A program made the translations under genes and the position numbers. The notes under the pieces are model-generated. The model was not told where the DNA came from and searched no databases. It saw only the letters and a list, made by a program, of their open reading frames with translations. A stretch of 64,000 nt of DNA from an uncultured Eggerthellaceae bacterium (GTDB lineage Bacteria; Actinomycetota; Coriobacteriia; Coriobacteriales; Eggerthellaceae), in assembly GCA_910588985.1 (NCBI GenBank), contig CAJURO010000009.1:1-64000 (forward strand), given 5' to 3'. Below, piece by piece: positions 44,045 to 53,638 of this stretch (position 1 is its first letter; each line of letters opens with the position of its first letter).

Positions 44045-44120
44045 GGGGCATTAGCTCAGCTGGGAGAGCGCGGGCTTTGCAAGCCTGAGGTCAGGGGTTC
44101 GATCCCCCTATGCTCCACCA
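44045..44120 (+). tRNA. tRNA-Ala (anticodon TGC)
   Basis: Acceptor GGGGCAT/ATGCTCC with one G-U pair, D-arm GCTCAGCTGGGAGAGC, anticodon loop TTTGCAA (TGC), T-loop GGTTCGATCCC, encoded ACCA. The Ile-Ala pair usually sits in rRNA spacers, but no rRNA is present here. Confidence 0.97.
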
Positions 44121-44128
44121 TGATAGTT

Positions 44129-44164
44129 ACGGTCGCGATTCGGTATCGCGACCGTTTTTGTTTT
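44129..44164 (+). terminator. Terminator after tRNA-Ala
   Basis: Stem ACGGTCGCGA / TCGCGACCGT with a 7-base loop, followed by TTTTGTTTT. Confidence 0.92.
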
Positions 44165-44343
44165 ACGTCATCATGCAATGGAGAGAGCGCGGTCATCCTC
44201 GTTTATGTTCAGGGGATCTTCCCCGTTAACTCGTTGAGCTACGGGCAATTTATCACTTTCGTGTATACTCATTTAGTTTAGAGAAATTGCAGATAAACAC
44301 GTGATTTCGCGCTTAGTGCAAACATATAGAAAGGCGCTGTCAT

Positions 44344-47300
44344 ATGTCACAAGCTGAGGAGTACACCGCCCGGCTTTCGGAAGTCATCGGGGCAAGGCCA
44401 GCTGGTACCGTAGAAGAGCAGCAAGCTGCATTCATGATCGAGGCTGTTTTGGCCGATGAAGCGCAGTTGAAAACCGACACGGAGGAATTCAACTGCAATC
44501 CCGACTTTGAGTTGCCAAAGACGATCTGCGCCATTGCAACCGTCGTTCTTGGCATCATCTCTCTCTTCCTTCCCTTAATGGTCATCCCTTCGATCATCAT
44601 CACCGCCGTTGCTGCCGTTGCCTTCGGGCTTGAGGTCATTGGCAATGCGCCCCTTTCGTCTTCTCTCAAACGCGGCATCAGCCAGAACATCGTTGGCAAA
44701 TATGTCCCCAGCACATCCAGCGAAACGCAGACAGGTCGTCAGAGCCGCAAGCGCAAGGTTGTGATCGTCGCTCATTACGACACGGGAAAGGTTCGCTTCG
44801 AGCTTGCTAATCCTCTCTTCCGCATCCTTCCTATCCTTGGCTGGGTCGAGGTTGCAGGAATGGCTCTTGTGCCGATCTTGCTGCTCCTTCGCCTTATGAG
44901 CTCTGCTACTGAAGGGCTGCTGATATTCTTCAACATCCTCATCGGCCTTTGCATCGTGATCGCGCTCATCCCGATCGTTTTCTATATCCTCCATCAGACC
45001 GCTCAGTTCAATGTCGGAGCGAACTGCAACGCATCGGGCGTGGCGGTCATGCTCGAGACTGCGCGTCGTCTGGGAGTCGAATTCCCTGCGATGGCGGCCG
45101 AGGCTGAGCAAGCACGCCTTCATGGCGAAGAGGCGCTTCTTGAATCAGGCCTTGTTCCTGAAGGAGCTGAACTGACCTATGACGTTGAGGCGAAGACCAT
45201 CGACGAGAACGGGGAAGTTGTGAGCGAAGAGATCTTCGCTGCTCCGCTTGCAGAGGGAGAGCCAGCTGCTCCAGCAATGGCCCTTAGTGCCGAGAGCGAG
45301 CAGACCCCCGTGACCTTCTTCGATGGTGGTACGGGAGAGCATGGTGCGATCATCATGGGCGAACAGGCTGCGACACCTACAAGTGCGGCAACCTCAGCTG
45401 CAACGTATGCCGCTGCCGCTCCTGTTGCCTCCGCTTCAGCAGTCGTCATGCCAGAGCCCGAAGAATACGACGACCCTAACGTTCCTGAGTGGTACAAAAC
45501 AGCACGCAAGCGTGCGAACGCGAACAAGGGCGATGCTCCTGTTGCTGCGGGGTCAGCACAACGCTCCAAATTCGCTGACGCGCTTGATGCTGCTGCCATC
45601 GTCAGCTCGAATGCGCTTCACCAAATGGAGACAACGGACGCGGGGCTCTCTCCTGCAGAGCAGCGCCTCCAGCAGATGCGCCAATCGATCCTCGGCAATG
45701 CTTCCGAGAGCAGTCGCTCTGCAGTGCAGCCAACTGCGGGTGTTGATGGGTATCTCGCAAGCTCGACCGACGCGCCAACATATGAGAGCTCCATGGTTGA
45801 CTCTTCAAGCAGCGAAGACGAAACAGCTTCATCTTCAGCTGAAGATGCGTCCGAGGTTCAGGCGGCCTCCGCGCGTGCCGAAGCAGTATCCACGCGAGCT
45901 GAAGCGCTTGCCGAAGACGCTGAAGAGCTGGCTGCGGAAGCCCAAGACCTTGAAGATGCGCTTGCGCGCGAGCAGGCGAACCTGGAAGCACAAGCCAAAG
46001 CGAATCGCACCATCTCGTTCATTCCTGTTGAGGTCGATCCCGAAGAGATCTTCCAGCAGAACGAATCGCTCAAGACAGGCAACATCGACCAGAAGGCTGT
46101 TGCTGCCCAAGCTGCTGCATCTGCGAACAAGAGCGCCAAGCCAGGACGTCGCTCCATCACGCTTCCAAGCTTGAGCGGGGCGATCGAGCCTGTGAAGAAG
46201 GCGCATGTGCAACCAGCTCCCCTTGCCGAAGACGAGGAGCTAGCCAAGACCAAAAAGCGTCGGAGCCGCCAAGAAGCCATTTCGATCACGCTTCCCTCTA
46301 CCACTTCTGAGAGCAAGAAGGACAAGGCAGAAGCTCAGGACGCAGCGAAGACGGGAGCATCGGCCGCAAAGCCAGGTCGCACGCAAGAAGCACAAGCTGC
46401 ACAACAGGCGGGCGACCTCAACACAAGGGATGCATCCGTTAAACGCACCGAAGAGAGAACAGCTAACCCACATGCTGCAAGTGCGGGGCGCACGGCAGGC
46501 GAAAAGGCCGCAGCACGTCGAGCGACCAGCACAAGCAGAGCATCACGCACTGCCAACGATGCCGCAAAGACCACGATGATCACGCCACAGAAATCTGCTC
46601 AGGAGATCGTTGCGGAGGCTGAAGCAGCAGGACAGCGCGGAACGCAGCATCGTCATGCACATGCGACCGATGAGGACAAGGTGCGGGCAGCACGCGGCGA
46701 AATGATCGAAGACACCGTTGAAGAGACCATGAACGAGAGCGTCAGCATGGCAGGATCGTTCATCTCTGCAAGCGAGACAAGCTCGTTCAAGCCTGTCGGC
46801 GATGAGCTTGTTGCTCACATCGATGAAGAAGACAGGTACATCGATGATGTCGATGACTCCGATTATGCCGATCAAGTTACCCAAACAGGTGCGCTGGCAG
46901 GTCCTGGGTATGTGAGCATGCCCAAGGGCCGCATGTCCCGCATGTTCGGTCGCTTCCGTCGCAAGAAGGAAGATGAAGAGCTGAGCCTCAAAGATTCACT
47001 GGGAATCGACGATTCGTTCGACGCCCGCTCAGTCGGCGCAGCGCGCGGCGGTTGGGAGAGCTTCCGCGAAGACGAGAGCGCGAGCAGCGCATGGGATGAC
47101 GAGGATTGGAACGGCGGCGCCTTCTCTCTTAAGGGGAGAACAAGCGAGAACAAGCGCAAGGCTCCCCAGGACGAGGAAGGCACATCTCGCAAGCGCACCG
47201 ATAGCCCTTCTACCAATACGCGTAAGAGCCCGAAGCGCGGCGTCAACCCCTTTGGCAACCTTCCCCTTTCTGAAGACATCATCGTAGAGGAGCGCGAAGC

Positions 47301-47763
47301 GGTTCAGCAGTTCAAGGATGGCATCTTGGACACCGAAGTCTGGTTCGTCGCGCTTGGCGCCGAGCTTGCAGATAACGCTGGCATCAAGAACTTCATTCGC
47401 GAACACAAGGAAGAGCTGCGCGGCTCCATCGTCATCGACCTTGATGGCATGGGAGCAGGCAACCTTACGCTCATCGAAGAAGAAGGCAAGGTGCGTAGGA
47501 TCAAAGCATCTGCTCGAATAAAACGGTATGTGAACAAAGCTGCGTCCGCACTCGGCATGCGCGTGGAATCTGGAAAGATGAACTGGCGCAACAGTGCAAC
47601 GTATATGGTCGGCCGAAATGGCTTGCCGACCATACATCTCGTCGGCATGGAGAATGGCACACCTGCGCGCGCGGGGAAAGCAGACGACACGTTCGAAAAC
47701 CTGGATCTTGCCGTTCTTGAGCAGAACTGCGATTACTTGGTCGAGCTCTTACGAACGATCTAG
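44344..47763 (+). CDS. Membrane M28-peptidase-like protein split by a ~700-residue disordered insert
   Basis: 1,139 aa. Residues about 55-98 form two membrane helices. VVIVAHYDTGK at about 139 matches the M28 His-x-Asp motif. Two or three more helices (about 155-218) precede GANCNASGVAVMLETARRL, the counterpart of GADDNASG. Residues about 245-975 are Ala/Ser/Glu-rich, low complexity, probably disordered. The C-terminal part (about 985-1139) resumes the M28 fold: WFVALGAELADNAG (Glu-Glu ligand site reads E-L), VIDLDGMG, PTIHLVGM, DDTFENLD. Several metal ligands look replaced (Asp to Cys, Glu to Leu, final His missing), so activity is doubtful. Start ATG 44344 follows AAAGGCGC. A histidine kinase follows 25 bp later. 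Function unknown. Confidence 0.75.
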   Translation: MSQAEEYTARLSEVIGARPAGTVEEQQAAFMIEAVLADEAQLKTDTEEFNCNPDFELPKTICAIATVVLGIISLFLPLMVIPSIIITAVAAVAFGLEVIGNAPLSSSLKRGISQNIVGKYVPSTSSETQTGRQSRKRKVVIVAHYDTGKVRFELANPLFRILPILGWVEVAGMALVPILLLLRLMSSATEGLLIFFNILIGLCIVIALIPIVFYILHQTAQFNVGANCNASGVAVMLETARRLGVEFPAMAAEAEQARLHGEEALLESGLVPEGAELTYDVEAKTIDENGEVVSEEIFAAPLAEGEPAAPAMALSAESEQTPVTFFDGGTGEHGAIIMGEQAATPTSAATSAATYAAAAPVASASAVVMPEPEEYDDPNVPEWYKTARKRANANKGDAPVAAGSAQRSKFADALDAAAIVSSNALHQMETTDAGLSPAEQRLQQMRQSILGNASESSRSAVQPTAGVDGYLASSTDAPTYESSMVDSSSSEDETASSSAEDASEVQAASARAEAVSTRAEALAEDAEELAAEAQDLEDALAREQANLEAQAKANRTISFIPVEVDPEEIFQQNESLKTGNIDQKAVAAQAAASANKSAKPGRRSITLPSLSGAIEPVKKAHVQPAPLAEDEELAKTKKRRSRQEAISITLPSTTSESKKDKAEAQDAAKTGASAAKPGRTQEAQAAQQAGDLNTRDASVKRTEERTANPHAASAGRTAGEKAAARRATSTSRASRTANDAAKTTMITPQKSAQEIVAEAEAAGQRGTQHRHAHATDEDKVRAARGEMIEDTVEETMNESVSMAGSFISASETSSFKPVGDELVAHIDEEDRYIDDVDDSDYADQVTQTGALAGPGYVSMPKGRMSRMFGRFRRKKEDEELSLKDSLGIDDSFDARSVGAARGGWESFREDESASSAWDDEDWNGGAFSLKGRTSENKRKAPQDEEGTSRKRTDSPSTNTRKSPKRGVNPFGNLPLSEDIIVEEREAVQQFKDGILDTEVWFVALGAELADNAGIKNFIREHKEELRGSIVIDLDGMGAGNLTLIEEEGKVRRIKASARIKRYVNKAASALGMRVESGKMNWRNSATYMVGRNGLPTIHLVGMENGTPARAGKADDTFENLDLAVLEQNCDYLVELLRTI

Positions 47764-47788
47764 CATCTGAACGCAGGATTGGAGCATT

Positions 47789-49795
47789 TTGGCGAACACG
47801 AAGAGGATCGATAGCGCCAAGCTCGTCACACGTGCTGCGGCAGCCGTGATAGGTTGCTTGCTGATCGCGTTCTTCGTGGTCACGGTCAATAACATGGTGC
47901 TCATCTCAAACCAGGTAGAGGATATCAAGAATGGCCCTTTCAAGGTGTCCATGAACGCTGGCCGCATCGAGACGAACCTTGCGCGCCTCGATACTGTCAT
48001 CAATCAGCTTGTTTCAAGCCATGGCTCTTTGAGCAATACGCAGGATGTCGTTGAGATCTGCCAAGAAGTTGACGAAACCATCTCTTCCCTTCTTGCAGGC
48101 ATCGACAAGAGCACTATCAGCAACCCTGAGAATATCCATCTTCTCAACGTTGATTATCAGATGCTCTCCAATCGCCTTGGCTATCTGATCAACATGTGCC
48201 TCAATGAGAACATATCGGGAGAGTCGATCGCAAACTACACATCGCTCTATGTAAGCCCTCTTATTGCTCAGCTGCTGGCGAACAGCGCTGCGGTTCTTGA
48301 TGAGACCACCGCTGAGGTCAACAACATGTATACCGTCGTCAATGCTGCAAGCGGTCAAACCATCTTGATGTCGAGCATCCTCATGGCGGCTGTTGTGGTG
48401 ATGGTGTTCGTGTACATGGTGCTGTTGCGTCGCAAGGATGCGCGCGAACAGAAGCTTCGCGAAGATCTTGAGCTCACCATCGAGCAAGCAAAGAGCGCTT
48501 CGAACGCTAAGAGCATGTTCCTCTCGAACATGAGCCACGACATTCGCACGCCTATGAATGCCATTGTCGGACTAACCACCATCGCGAACGAGAACCTCGA
48601 TGACCCTGTTCGCGTGAAGCAGTGCCTTACGCGCATCACCACCTCGTCGCAACATCTGCTCAGCCTTATCAACGATGCGCTCGACATGAACAAGATCGAG
48701 AGCGGGAAGGCCACCCTCAACGAGGAGGTGTTCTCGGTTCAGCGTCTCATGGAGGAGCTTACAGGAATCCTTCAGCCTTCAGCTGCAGCAAAGCATCTCA
48801 ACACGACGACAGACATGAAGAACGTCACCTACGATGTGCTTATCGGCGATACCATGCGCATCCGTCAGATCATCCTGAACCTGATCAGCAATGCTATCAA
48901 GTACACGAATGAGGGCGATGATGTCCAGCTCTCGATCACCGAGCTGCCCCAAACGAAGCCAGGGATCGTAGACCTTCAGTTCATTGTTGAGGACTCCGGT
49001 ATCGGCATGAAGCGCGAGTTCCTTGAGTACGTCTTCGAGCCCTTCGAACGTGAGCGCAATGATTTCACGAACTTCACCGAGGGAACGGGCTTAGGCATGG
49101 CTATCACGAAGAACCTGGTTCAGCTCATGTCGGGCAAGATCACCGTCGAGAGCGAGCTCGGGGTTGGAACGCGCTTTACCGTGCGTATTCCGCTGAAGAT
49201 CGCAGATAGCGCGAACATCAAGCTGCTCACCGAGAAGCAAGAAGACGAGGAACGCGAAGAGCAGGAAGGAACAGCGGTCTTCAAGGACAAGGGCAGGCAT
49301 GTGCACGATAACGCTGGCGAGCGAATAGCAACCACGGCAACAGCGGCTTCATCGAAGAAGAAGGTGAAAGTGAGCGGACGTGTGCTTCTTGTTGAGGACA
49401 ACGAGATCAACATGGATATCGCGCAAGAGCTTGTCACTTCGCGTGGTGCTGAAGTTGAGTGTGCCTATGACGGGATCGAAGCAGTTTCTAAAGTAGCGGA
49501 TTCTCCCGAGGGGTATTACGACCTGATCTTCATGGATTGGCAGATGCCTCATATGGATGGCATTGAGGCGACAAGAACGATCATCCAGTTCTGCAAGGAT
49601 CGCGGTCGCACACCTATTCCCATCATTGCGATGACGGCGAATGCGTTCGTAGAGGATCGAGAGGTCGCGCTTGAGGCGGGCATGGATGGGTTCATGACCA
49701 AGCCGATCAACGTGAAGGAGCTTGAAGCGAACCTGCTCAAGTACCTCCCTGCCGCAACGGATGATGAGAGCGAAGACGCAGGCGCTCACATATAA
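47789..49795 (+). CDS. Hybrid sensor histidine kinase with receiver domain
   Basis: 668 aa from TTG 47789 (GGAG four bases upstream). Membrane helices at about 15-38 and 190-213 flank an extracytoplasmic helical sensor of about 150 residues. HisKA has FLSNMSHDIRTPMNAIVG (His250). The ATPase boxes are NLISNAIKYTNEG, VEDSGIGM and GTGLGMAI. The receiver domain at about 525-655 has VLLVEDNEIN and the phospho-acceptor Asp583 in FMDWQMPHMDG, plus MTANAF and the conserved Lys in MTKP. No separate output regulator is adjacent. It is probably cotranscribed with the M28-like gene, which may share its signal; that link is inference. Confidence 0.93.
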   Translation: MANTKRIDSAKLVTRAAAAVIGCLLIAFFVVTVNNMVLISNQVEDIKNGPFKVSMNAGRIETNLARLDTVINQLVSSHGSLSNTQDVVEICQEVDETISSLLAGIDKSTISNPENIHLLNVDYQMLSNRLGYLINMCLNENISGESIANYTSLYVSPLIAQLLANSAAVLDETTAEVNNMYTVVNAASGQTILMSSILMAAVVVMVFVYMVLLRRKDAREQKLREDLELTIEQAKSASNAKSMFLSNMSHDIRTPMNAIVGLTTIANENLDDPVRVKQCLTRITTSSQHLLSLINDALDMNKIESGKATLNEEVFSVQRLMEELTGILQPSAAAKHLNTTTDMKNVTYDVLIGDTMRIRQIILNLISNAIKYTNEGDDVQLSITELPQTKPGIVDLQFIVEDSGIGMKREFLEYVFEPFERERNDFTNFTEGTGLGMAITKNLVQLMSGKITVESELGVGTRFTVRIPLKIADSANIKLLTEKQEDEEREEQEGTAVFKDKGRHVHDNAGERIATTATAASSKKKVKVSGRVLLVEDNEINMDIAQELVTSRGAEVECAYDGIEAVSKVADSPEGYYDLIFMDWQMPHMDGIEATRTIIQFCKDRGRTPIPIIAMTANAFVEDREVALEAGMDGFMTKPINVKELEANLLKYLPAATDDESEDAGAHI

Positions 49796-49934
49796 ACCAT
49801 CCTCTGATGGTGAAAGGCTCGCCGCGCCGTCGCTTCGAGCCATAAGTCTCTCAGCTCCTTTGGCTTGCCTCGCTTTCACTCATCAGAGAACGGCTCATAT
49901 GCGATTGTGTGCCGTGAAAGCCTCGTTACGTCTT

Positions 49935-50855
49935 CTACGAAGATACGGTAGGGTCTTCGCCAACCAGCGAGCGCAGGTTCGCAATATAGCGATCTAACAG
50001 GAAGCTTGGCTTGCGCTCCTTATGCATGATGTAGCCCACCTGCATCTCCACGTTCGTCTCAAGGGGGATCGAAACGATCCCCGCGAGCATCTCCTCTGAC
50101 AAGACGCCTGTTGAGAGCGTGTAGCCCGTATAGTGGGTCAAGAGGTTCGTCAGGGTTCCTCGATCCGAATAGCGGATGTTCTTCTTATGCGGTAGGAACG
50201 CCAGGGGCTCCTCTGCGTAATAGAAGGAGTTCATCGTGCCTTGCTCGAAAGAATAACGAGGATACTCGGCAAGGTCGTCGGTCGTGAGCATCTCGCGTGT
50301 TGCGAGAGGGTGGTGCGCACCTACGAACACATGTGGCTTGGCGCGGAAAAGGGGCGAGAAGGTCACATTCGCCTCTTCGAAAGCGTGACTCAGCACCCGC
50401 ATGTTGAAATCATCGGTATAGAGGATGCCTGCTTCGCTCCGAAACGTGCTGACATCGTGGATGATCTCTCCGGTGGCACACTCGCGGAGGATGAAATCGT
50501 ACTCTTCGCCTTCGAAGGCATCGACGGTCATCGTGAAGGCTTGCACAGAGAAGTAGTAGTGCTGTGACGAGATGGCGAGGCGCGATTGCGTGCTCTTTCC
50601 CGCGGCCGCATAGCGCTCCTCGAGCATATCCGCTTGCTCTATGACCTGGCGTGCATAGCCGAGAAGCTCGGTGCCGTCATTCGTGAGCGTGACCCCACGA
50701 TTCGAGCGCGTGAAGATGGTGATCCCAAGCTCACGCTCAAGATCTGCCACCGCCGTAGAAAGGTTCGACTGCGAAGCGTACATGCGGGTAGCCGCCGCAT
50801 TGATGGAACCATGCTCGGCGATGGCGATCAGATATCTGAGCTGCTGTAAGGTCAT
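49935..50855 (-). CDS. LysR-type transcriptional regulator
   Basis: 306 aa. The N-terminal winged helix is MTLQQLRYLIAIAEHGSINA followed by ATRMYASQSNLSTAVADLE. The effector domain covers about 90-300. The sequence is closely related to the HTH-less protein at 14923-15576, so the two are paralogues. It is downstream of the MFS-CBS gene on the same strand, with only a 42-bp gap holding a 26-bp dispersed repeat. It may control that transporter, but LysR targets are usually divergent, so this is open. Confidence 0.92.
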   Translation of the reverse strand: MTLQQLRYLIAIAEHGSINAAATRMYASQSNLSTAVADLERELGITIFTRSNRGVTLTNDGTELLGYARQVIEQADMLEERYAAAGKSTQSRLAISSQHYYFSVQAFTMTVDAFEGEEYDFILRECATGEIIHDVSTFRSEAGILYTDDFNMRVLSHAFEEANVTFSPLFRAKPHVFVGAHHPLATREMLTTDDLAEYPRYSFEQGTMNSFYYAEEPLAFLPHKKNIRYSDRGTLTNLLTHYTGYTLSTGVLSEEMLAGIVSIPLETNVEMQVGYIMHKERKPSFLLDRYIANLRSLVGEDPTVSS

Positions 50856-50864
50856 GACAGCATT

Positions 50865-50890
50865 ATGACGGGGGACGGCTCGAATGTCAT
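50865..50890. repeat. 26-bp dispersed palindromic repeat, copy 1
   Basis: Starts ATGACGGGGGACGG and ends ATGTCAT. It lies between the MFS-CBS stop and the LysR start codon. Related copies at 55000-55025 (same orientation) and 55734-55827 (three, opposite orientation). Confidence 0.75.
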
Positions 50891-50897
50891 CAAATAC

Positions 50898-52910
50898 CTA
50901 CGCATCAAGCTGATCGATGATGTCGGCAAGCGAGCGCACGATATCACGGCGACTGATGGTTCCCACAAGCTTCTCCCCTCGAAGCACGGGCACCTTCTTG
51001 ATGCGCTTTTCAGCAAGCACGTTGCAAACCTCGTCGATCGATGCGTCCTCTTGCACGGAGATGACGCGTTTCGTGCAGAGGTTGCCAACTTGGAGAGAAA
51101 GAAGGTCAAGCAGGCGCTGATGCAGCTCTTCGTCATCGTTGAACTTATAGAGGTTCATCGAGGAGTCGAAGAAGGTGATCTCGCGAGTGCCAAGGTAGCT
51201 TGCAATGTCGCCATCCGAGATGAAGCCCACCACCGTTCCATCATGGGAGAGAACGGGAAGGCCGCTTGTGTCGTGCTTGGCCATGACGTTGATGACCTCG
51301 CGCATGGTGGCGTCGGACGCGATGCAGACAGGTTGGCGATTCATGGCGTCCCGTGCTCGTGCGTTATCGCGCAGGGCCAAGCGTTCGCTTGCCGTTGCGC
51401 CTTCGATCGCATCGTTGTCTAGTGCATCAATGGTCACGCCATCAAAGCCAGCTGCGTAGTCGATCGGTGCTCCACCTGCGGCAGTTCCGCCCTTCGCCTC
51501 TTCGCCGATCTGCTGCACGCCTTGTTCGCGCGTCTTGTCCTTCACGAAGAAGAGGATCACCAGGATAGCCACCACCATGAGCACGGCAGTTGTGCAGAAT
51601 GCAAGATGGTTGCCTAGATAGCTCTGCTCAAGCGCGCTTGCTTCGGGAGCTACCGCTGGAGCAAGCGCCGAGATGGAGACAAGGACCGCGGTGCCAAGCG
51701 AAGCAGCCACCTGATTGAGCGTGTTCGACAAACCCTGCGCATGCTGGATAACGCTGTTGTCAAGCGCATTGACGCCCCATGTGTTCAACGGCGTCATGGT
51801 GAATTGCAACCCCATGGTCAGGATCGTGTAGGAAAGCATGATGAAGATGAAGTCGGTGTCGATGCCAAGGAGCGCCAAGGCGAAGGAACCAAGCAGCGAA
51901 AAGCATGCTCCTGGTACGATGACGCGACGTGCGCCGAAGCGATCGAAAAGACGACCTGCAATGAGACCCATGAATGCGCCGATGACAGCGCCTGGCAACA
52001 TAGCGATGCCCGACATGGTGGCGGAGTAGCCGCGCACCCCTTGGATATAGAGCGGCGTGATGACGCCCGTGCCCATGAGCGCTGCCTCAACGATGACGAT
52101 GATGATCACAGAGATCGCGTACTTTCGTGTGCTCAGGATGCTCACCTTGAGCATGGGAGAAGGAAGCGTGAGCTGACGGCGCACATACAATGCAACCAAG
52201 ACAAGGCCCACGACTATCAGTGCGAACGTGATCAGCAGGTTCTCTGAATTCGCGAAGGTCGAAAGGCCATAAAGGAGGCATACGAGGCCAGAAGTGGACA
52301 GAGCCACTGAAAGAGGGTCGAACGTGGTCCGCTTGAAGTCGCCATAGTTGCGCAAGGTGATCGCCGCCAAGACGATGACGATGATCGAGAGCGCCGTGAC
52401 GATGGCGAAGAGCGCGCGCCAGCCGACGGTATCAACCAAAAGGCCAGCAAGCGATGGGCCAATAGCGGGAGCGAATCCGATGATGAGGCCGATGACACCC
52501 ATAGCAGTGCCGCGCTTCTCGCGCGGGAAGATCAAGAGTATCACGGTGAAGACCATGGGCATTGCCATGCCCGTGCAGACTGCTTGAAGCACGCGGCCGA
52601 GCAAAAGCACCCAGAAGTTCGGGGCTATCGTCGCCGCGAAGCTGCCAACCGCAAAGATGGAGAGCGCTGTGATGAAGAGCTGCCTTGTGGAAAAGCGGCC
52701 GATCAAATAAGCCGATAGCGGGATGATGACCGCTTCAACGAGCGAATAACCGCTTGTCAGCCATTGCACGGTCGTTGCATCAACCGAAAGGCTTGACATG
52801 ATCGCAGGCAGCGCAGGGGATAAGAGGGTCTGGTTCAGCACCGCCAGGAGCGTGCCCGATAAGAGCACCGCTACCATTACCATTTCTTTTCTTCCAACTC
52901 CCAAAGCCAT
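50898..52910 (-). CDS. DHA2-type MFS transporter fused to a CBS-domain pair
   Basis: 670 aa from ATG 52910 (GTAGGAAC just before; a GTG 63 bases upstream has no site). Residues 1-470 form a 14-helix drug:H+ antiporter of the DHA2 type, with motif A-like GRFSTRQLF and motif C-like GFAPAIGPSLAGLL. A linker of about 50 residues leads to two CBS domains (about 520-670): PVCIASDATMREVINVMA, TSGLPVL, then VISVQEDASIDEVCNVLA, KKVPVLRGEKLVGTISR. CBS pairs bind adenine nucleotides and gate transporters or channels; in MFS exporters they are unusual. Substrate unknown. Confidence 0.9.
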   Translation of the reverse strand: MALGVGRKEMVMVAVLLSGTLLAVLNQTLLSPALPAIMSSLSVDATTVQWLTSGYSLVEAVIIPLSAYLIGRFSTRQLFITALSIFAVGSFAATIAPNFWVLLLGRVLQAVCTGMAMPMVFTVILLIFPREKRGTAMGVIGLIIGFAPAIGPSLAGLLVDTVGWRALFAIVTALSIIVIVLAAITLRNYGDFKRTTFDPLSVALSTSGLVCLLYGLSTFANSENLLITFALIVVGLVLVALYVRRQLTLPSPMLKVSILSTRKYAISVIIIVIVEAALMGTGVITPLYIQGVRGYSATMSGIAMLPGAVIGAFMGLIAGRLFDRFGARRVIVPGACFSLLGSFALALLGIDTDFIFIMLSYTILTMGLQFTMTPLNTWGVNALDNSVIQHAQGLSNTLNQVAASLGTAVLVSISALAPAVAPEASALEQSYLGNHLAFCTTAVLMVVAILVILFFVKDKTREQGVQQIGEEAKGGTAAGGAPIDYAAGFDGVTIDALDNDAIEGATASERLALRDNARARDAMNRQPVCIASDATMREVINVMAKHDTSGLPVLSHDGTVVGFISDGDIASYLGTREITFFDSSMNLYKFNDDEELHQRLLDLLSLQVGNLCTKRVISVQEDASIDEVCNVLAEKRIKKVPVLRGEKLVGTISRRDIVRSLADIIDQLDA

Positions 52911-53106
52911 AATGTTCCTACCTAACCGAATCGTCTTTTCCTTGCTTCGAAGCTCACTCCAAAGCGCATGCACTTGCTACGACTTGAGGCGCACCTCCCT
53001 TGCGCGCAACAACCTACGAGCTTTCATATTGGTTATATTCTTGTTGGGGTGGTTTGTTGCTCGCTGAGTGAAATTGCTATTATACAGTTTACGAAGGGGC
53101 TTTTTA

Positions 53107-53149
53107 CCAGGTTTTTTGGTGTCAGGAGCGGTCCTGTCACAGAACCTGG
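53107..53149. repeat. Nested palindrome in the MFS/PucR divergent region
   Basis: An outer stem CCAGGTT/AACCTGG encloses GTGTCAGGA/TCCTGTCAC (one mismatch) around a GCGG loop. It shares the TTGGTGTCAGG core with the hairpin at 60486-60547. Confidence 0.7.
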
Positions 53150-53194
53150 CGCAAAGCCCTCCTTGCCAAGCGGAACTCAAAGGCGAAGCATTCG

Positions 53195-53638
53195 GTGGTT
53201 ACAGTTGCTGACATATTGGCACTTCCCGCCATCTACGAATGGGAGCTCTTGACCGAAGTTCCCAATGCTCTTGGGCGGCGCGTGGTCAACATAGGCGTGT
53301 TCGACGCCATGCCTGACGAATCCGAATACGATGACTATCTTCCCGGGGAATTCATCATCTCCAATATGGGGTTCGCTCGCGAAAGCCAACGCGATGCCGA
53401 GCACGCCCTGTGCACGATCCTTGCGCGCAACGTTGCCGCGGTCGCCATCCGCAACGTCTATGACATTCGCATCACAGATAAGATCCGAGCGGCCAGCCTG
53501 CGATCAAGCACGCCACTTTTCGTATATCAGGGCGAATACTATGAGCAGGTCATCTTCCAGGCCATGAAGCTCATCGAACGCGACGCGCAGGATTCGGATG
53601 TTGCGGTATTCGTCGGCGAAGGTGCTTCGCTACCATGA
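53195..53638 (+). CDS. PucR-type regulator, N-terminal half (split gene)
   Basis: 147 aa from GTG 53195. The whole protein is the PucR N-terminal sensor domain (VADILALPAI, VVNIGVFDAMPD, FIISNMGF, VAAVAIRNVYD, TPLFVYQ). It stops at 53638, while the C-terminal half continues in another frame from 53598. A full PucR regulator would be about 500 aa, so a central portion is also missing. Either a frameshift plus deletion made a pseudogene, or two overlapping genes give a split regulator. The overlap with an in-frame ribosome site (AGGA before ATG 53598) favours the second slightly. Confidence 0.65.
   Translation: MVTVADILALPAIYEWELLTEVPNALGRRVVNIGVFDAMPDESEYDDYLPGEFIISNMGFARESQRDAEHALCTILARNVAAVAIRNVYDIRITDKIRAASLRSSTPLFVYQGEYYEQVIFQAMKLIERDAQDSDVAVFVGEGASLP

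Noticed and set aside
44200..44250. A tRNA-like 5' fragment on the minus strand (CCCGTAGCTCA) upstream of the M28-like gene
   Set aside because: Only a D-arm-like piece is present; no anticodon or T-arm can be built. Possibly a remnant of a tRNA or chance.
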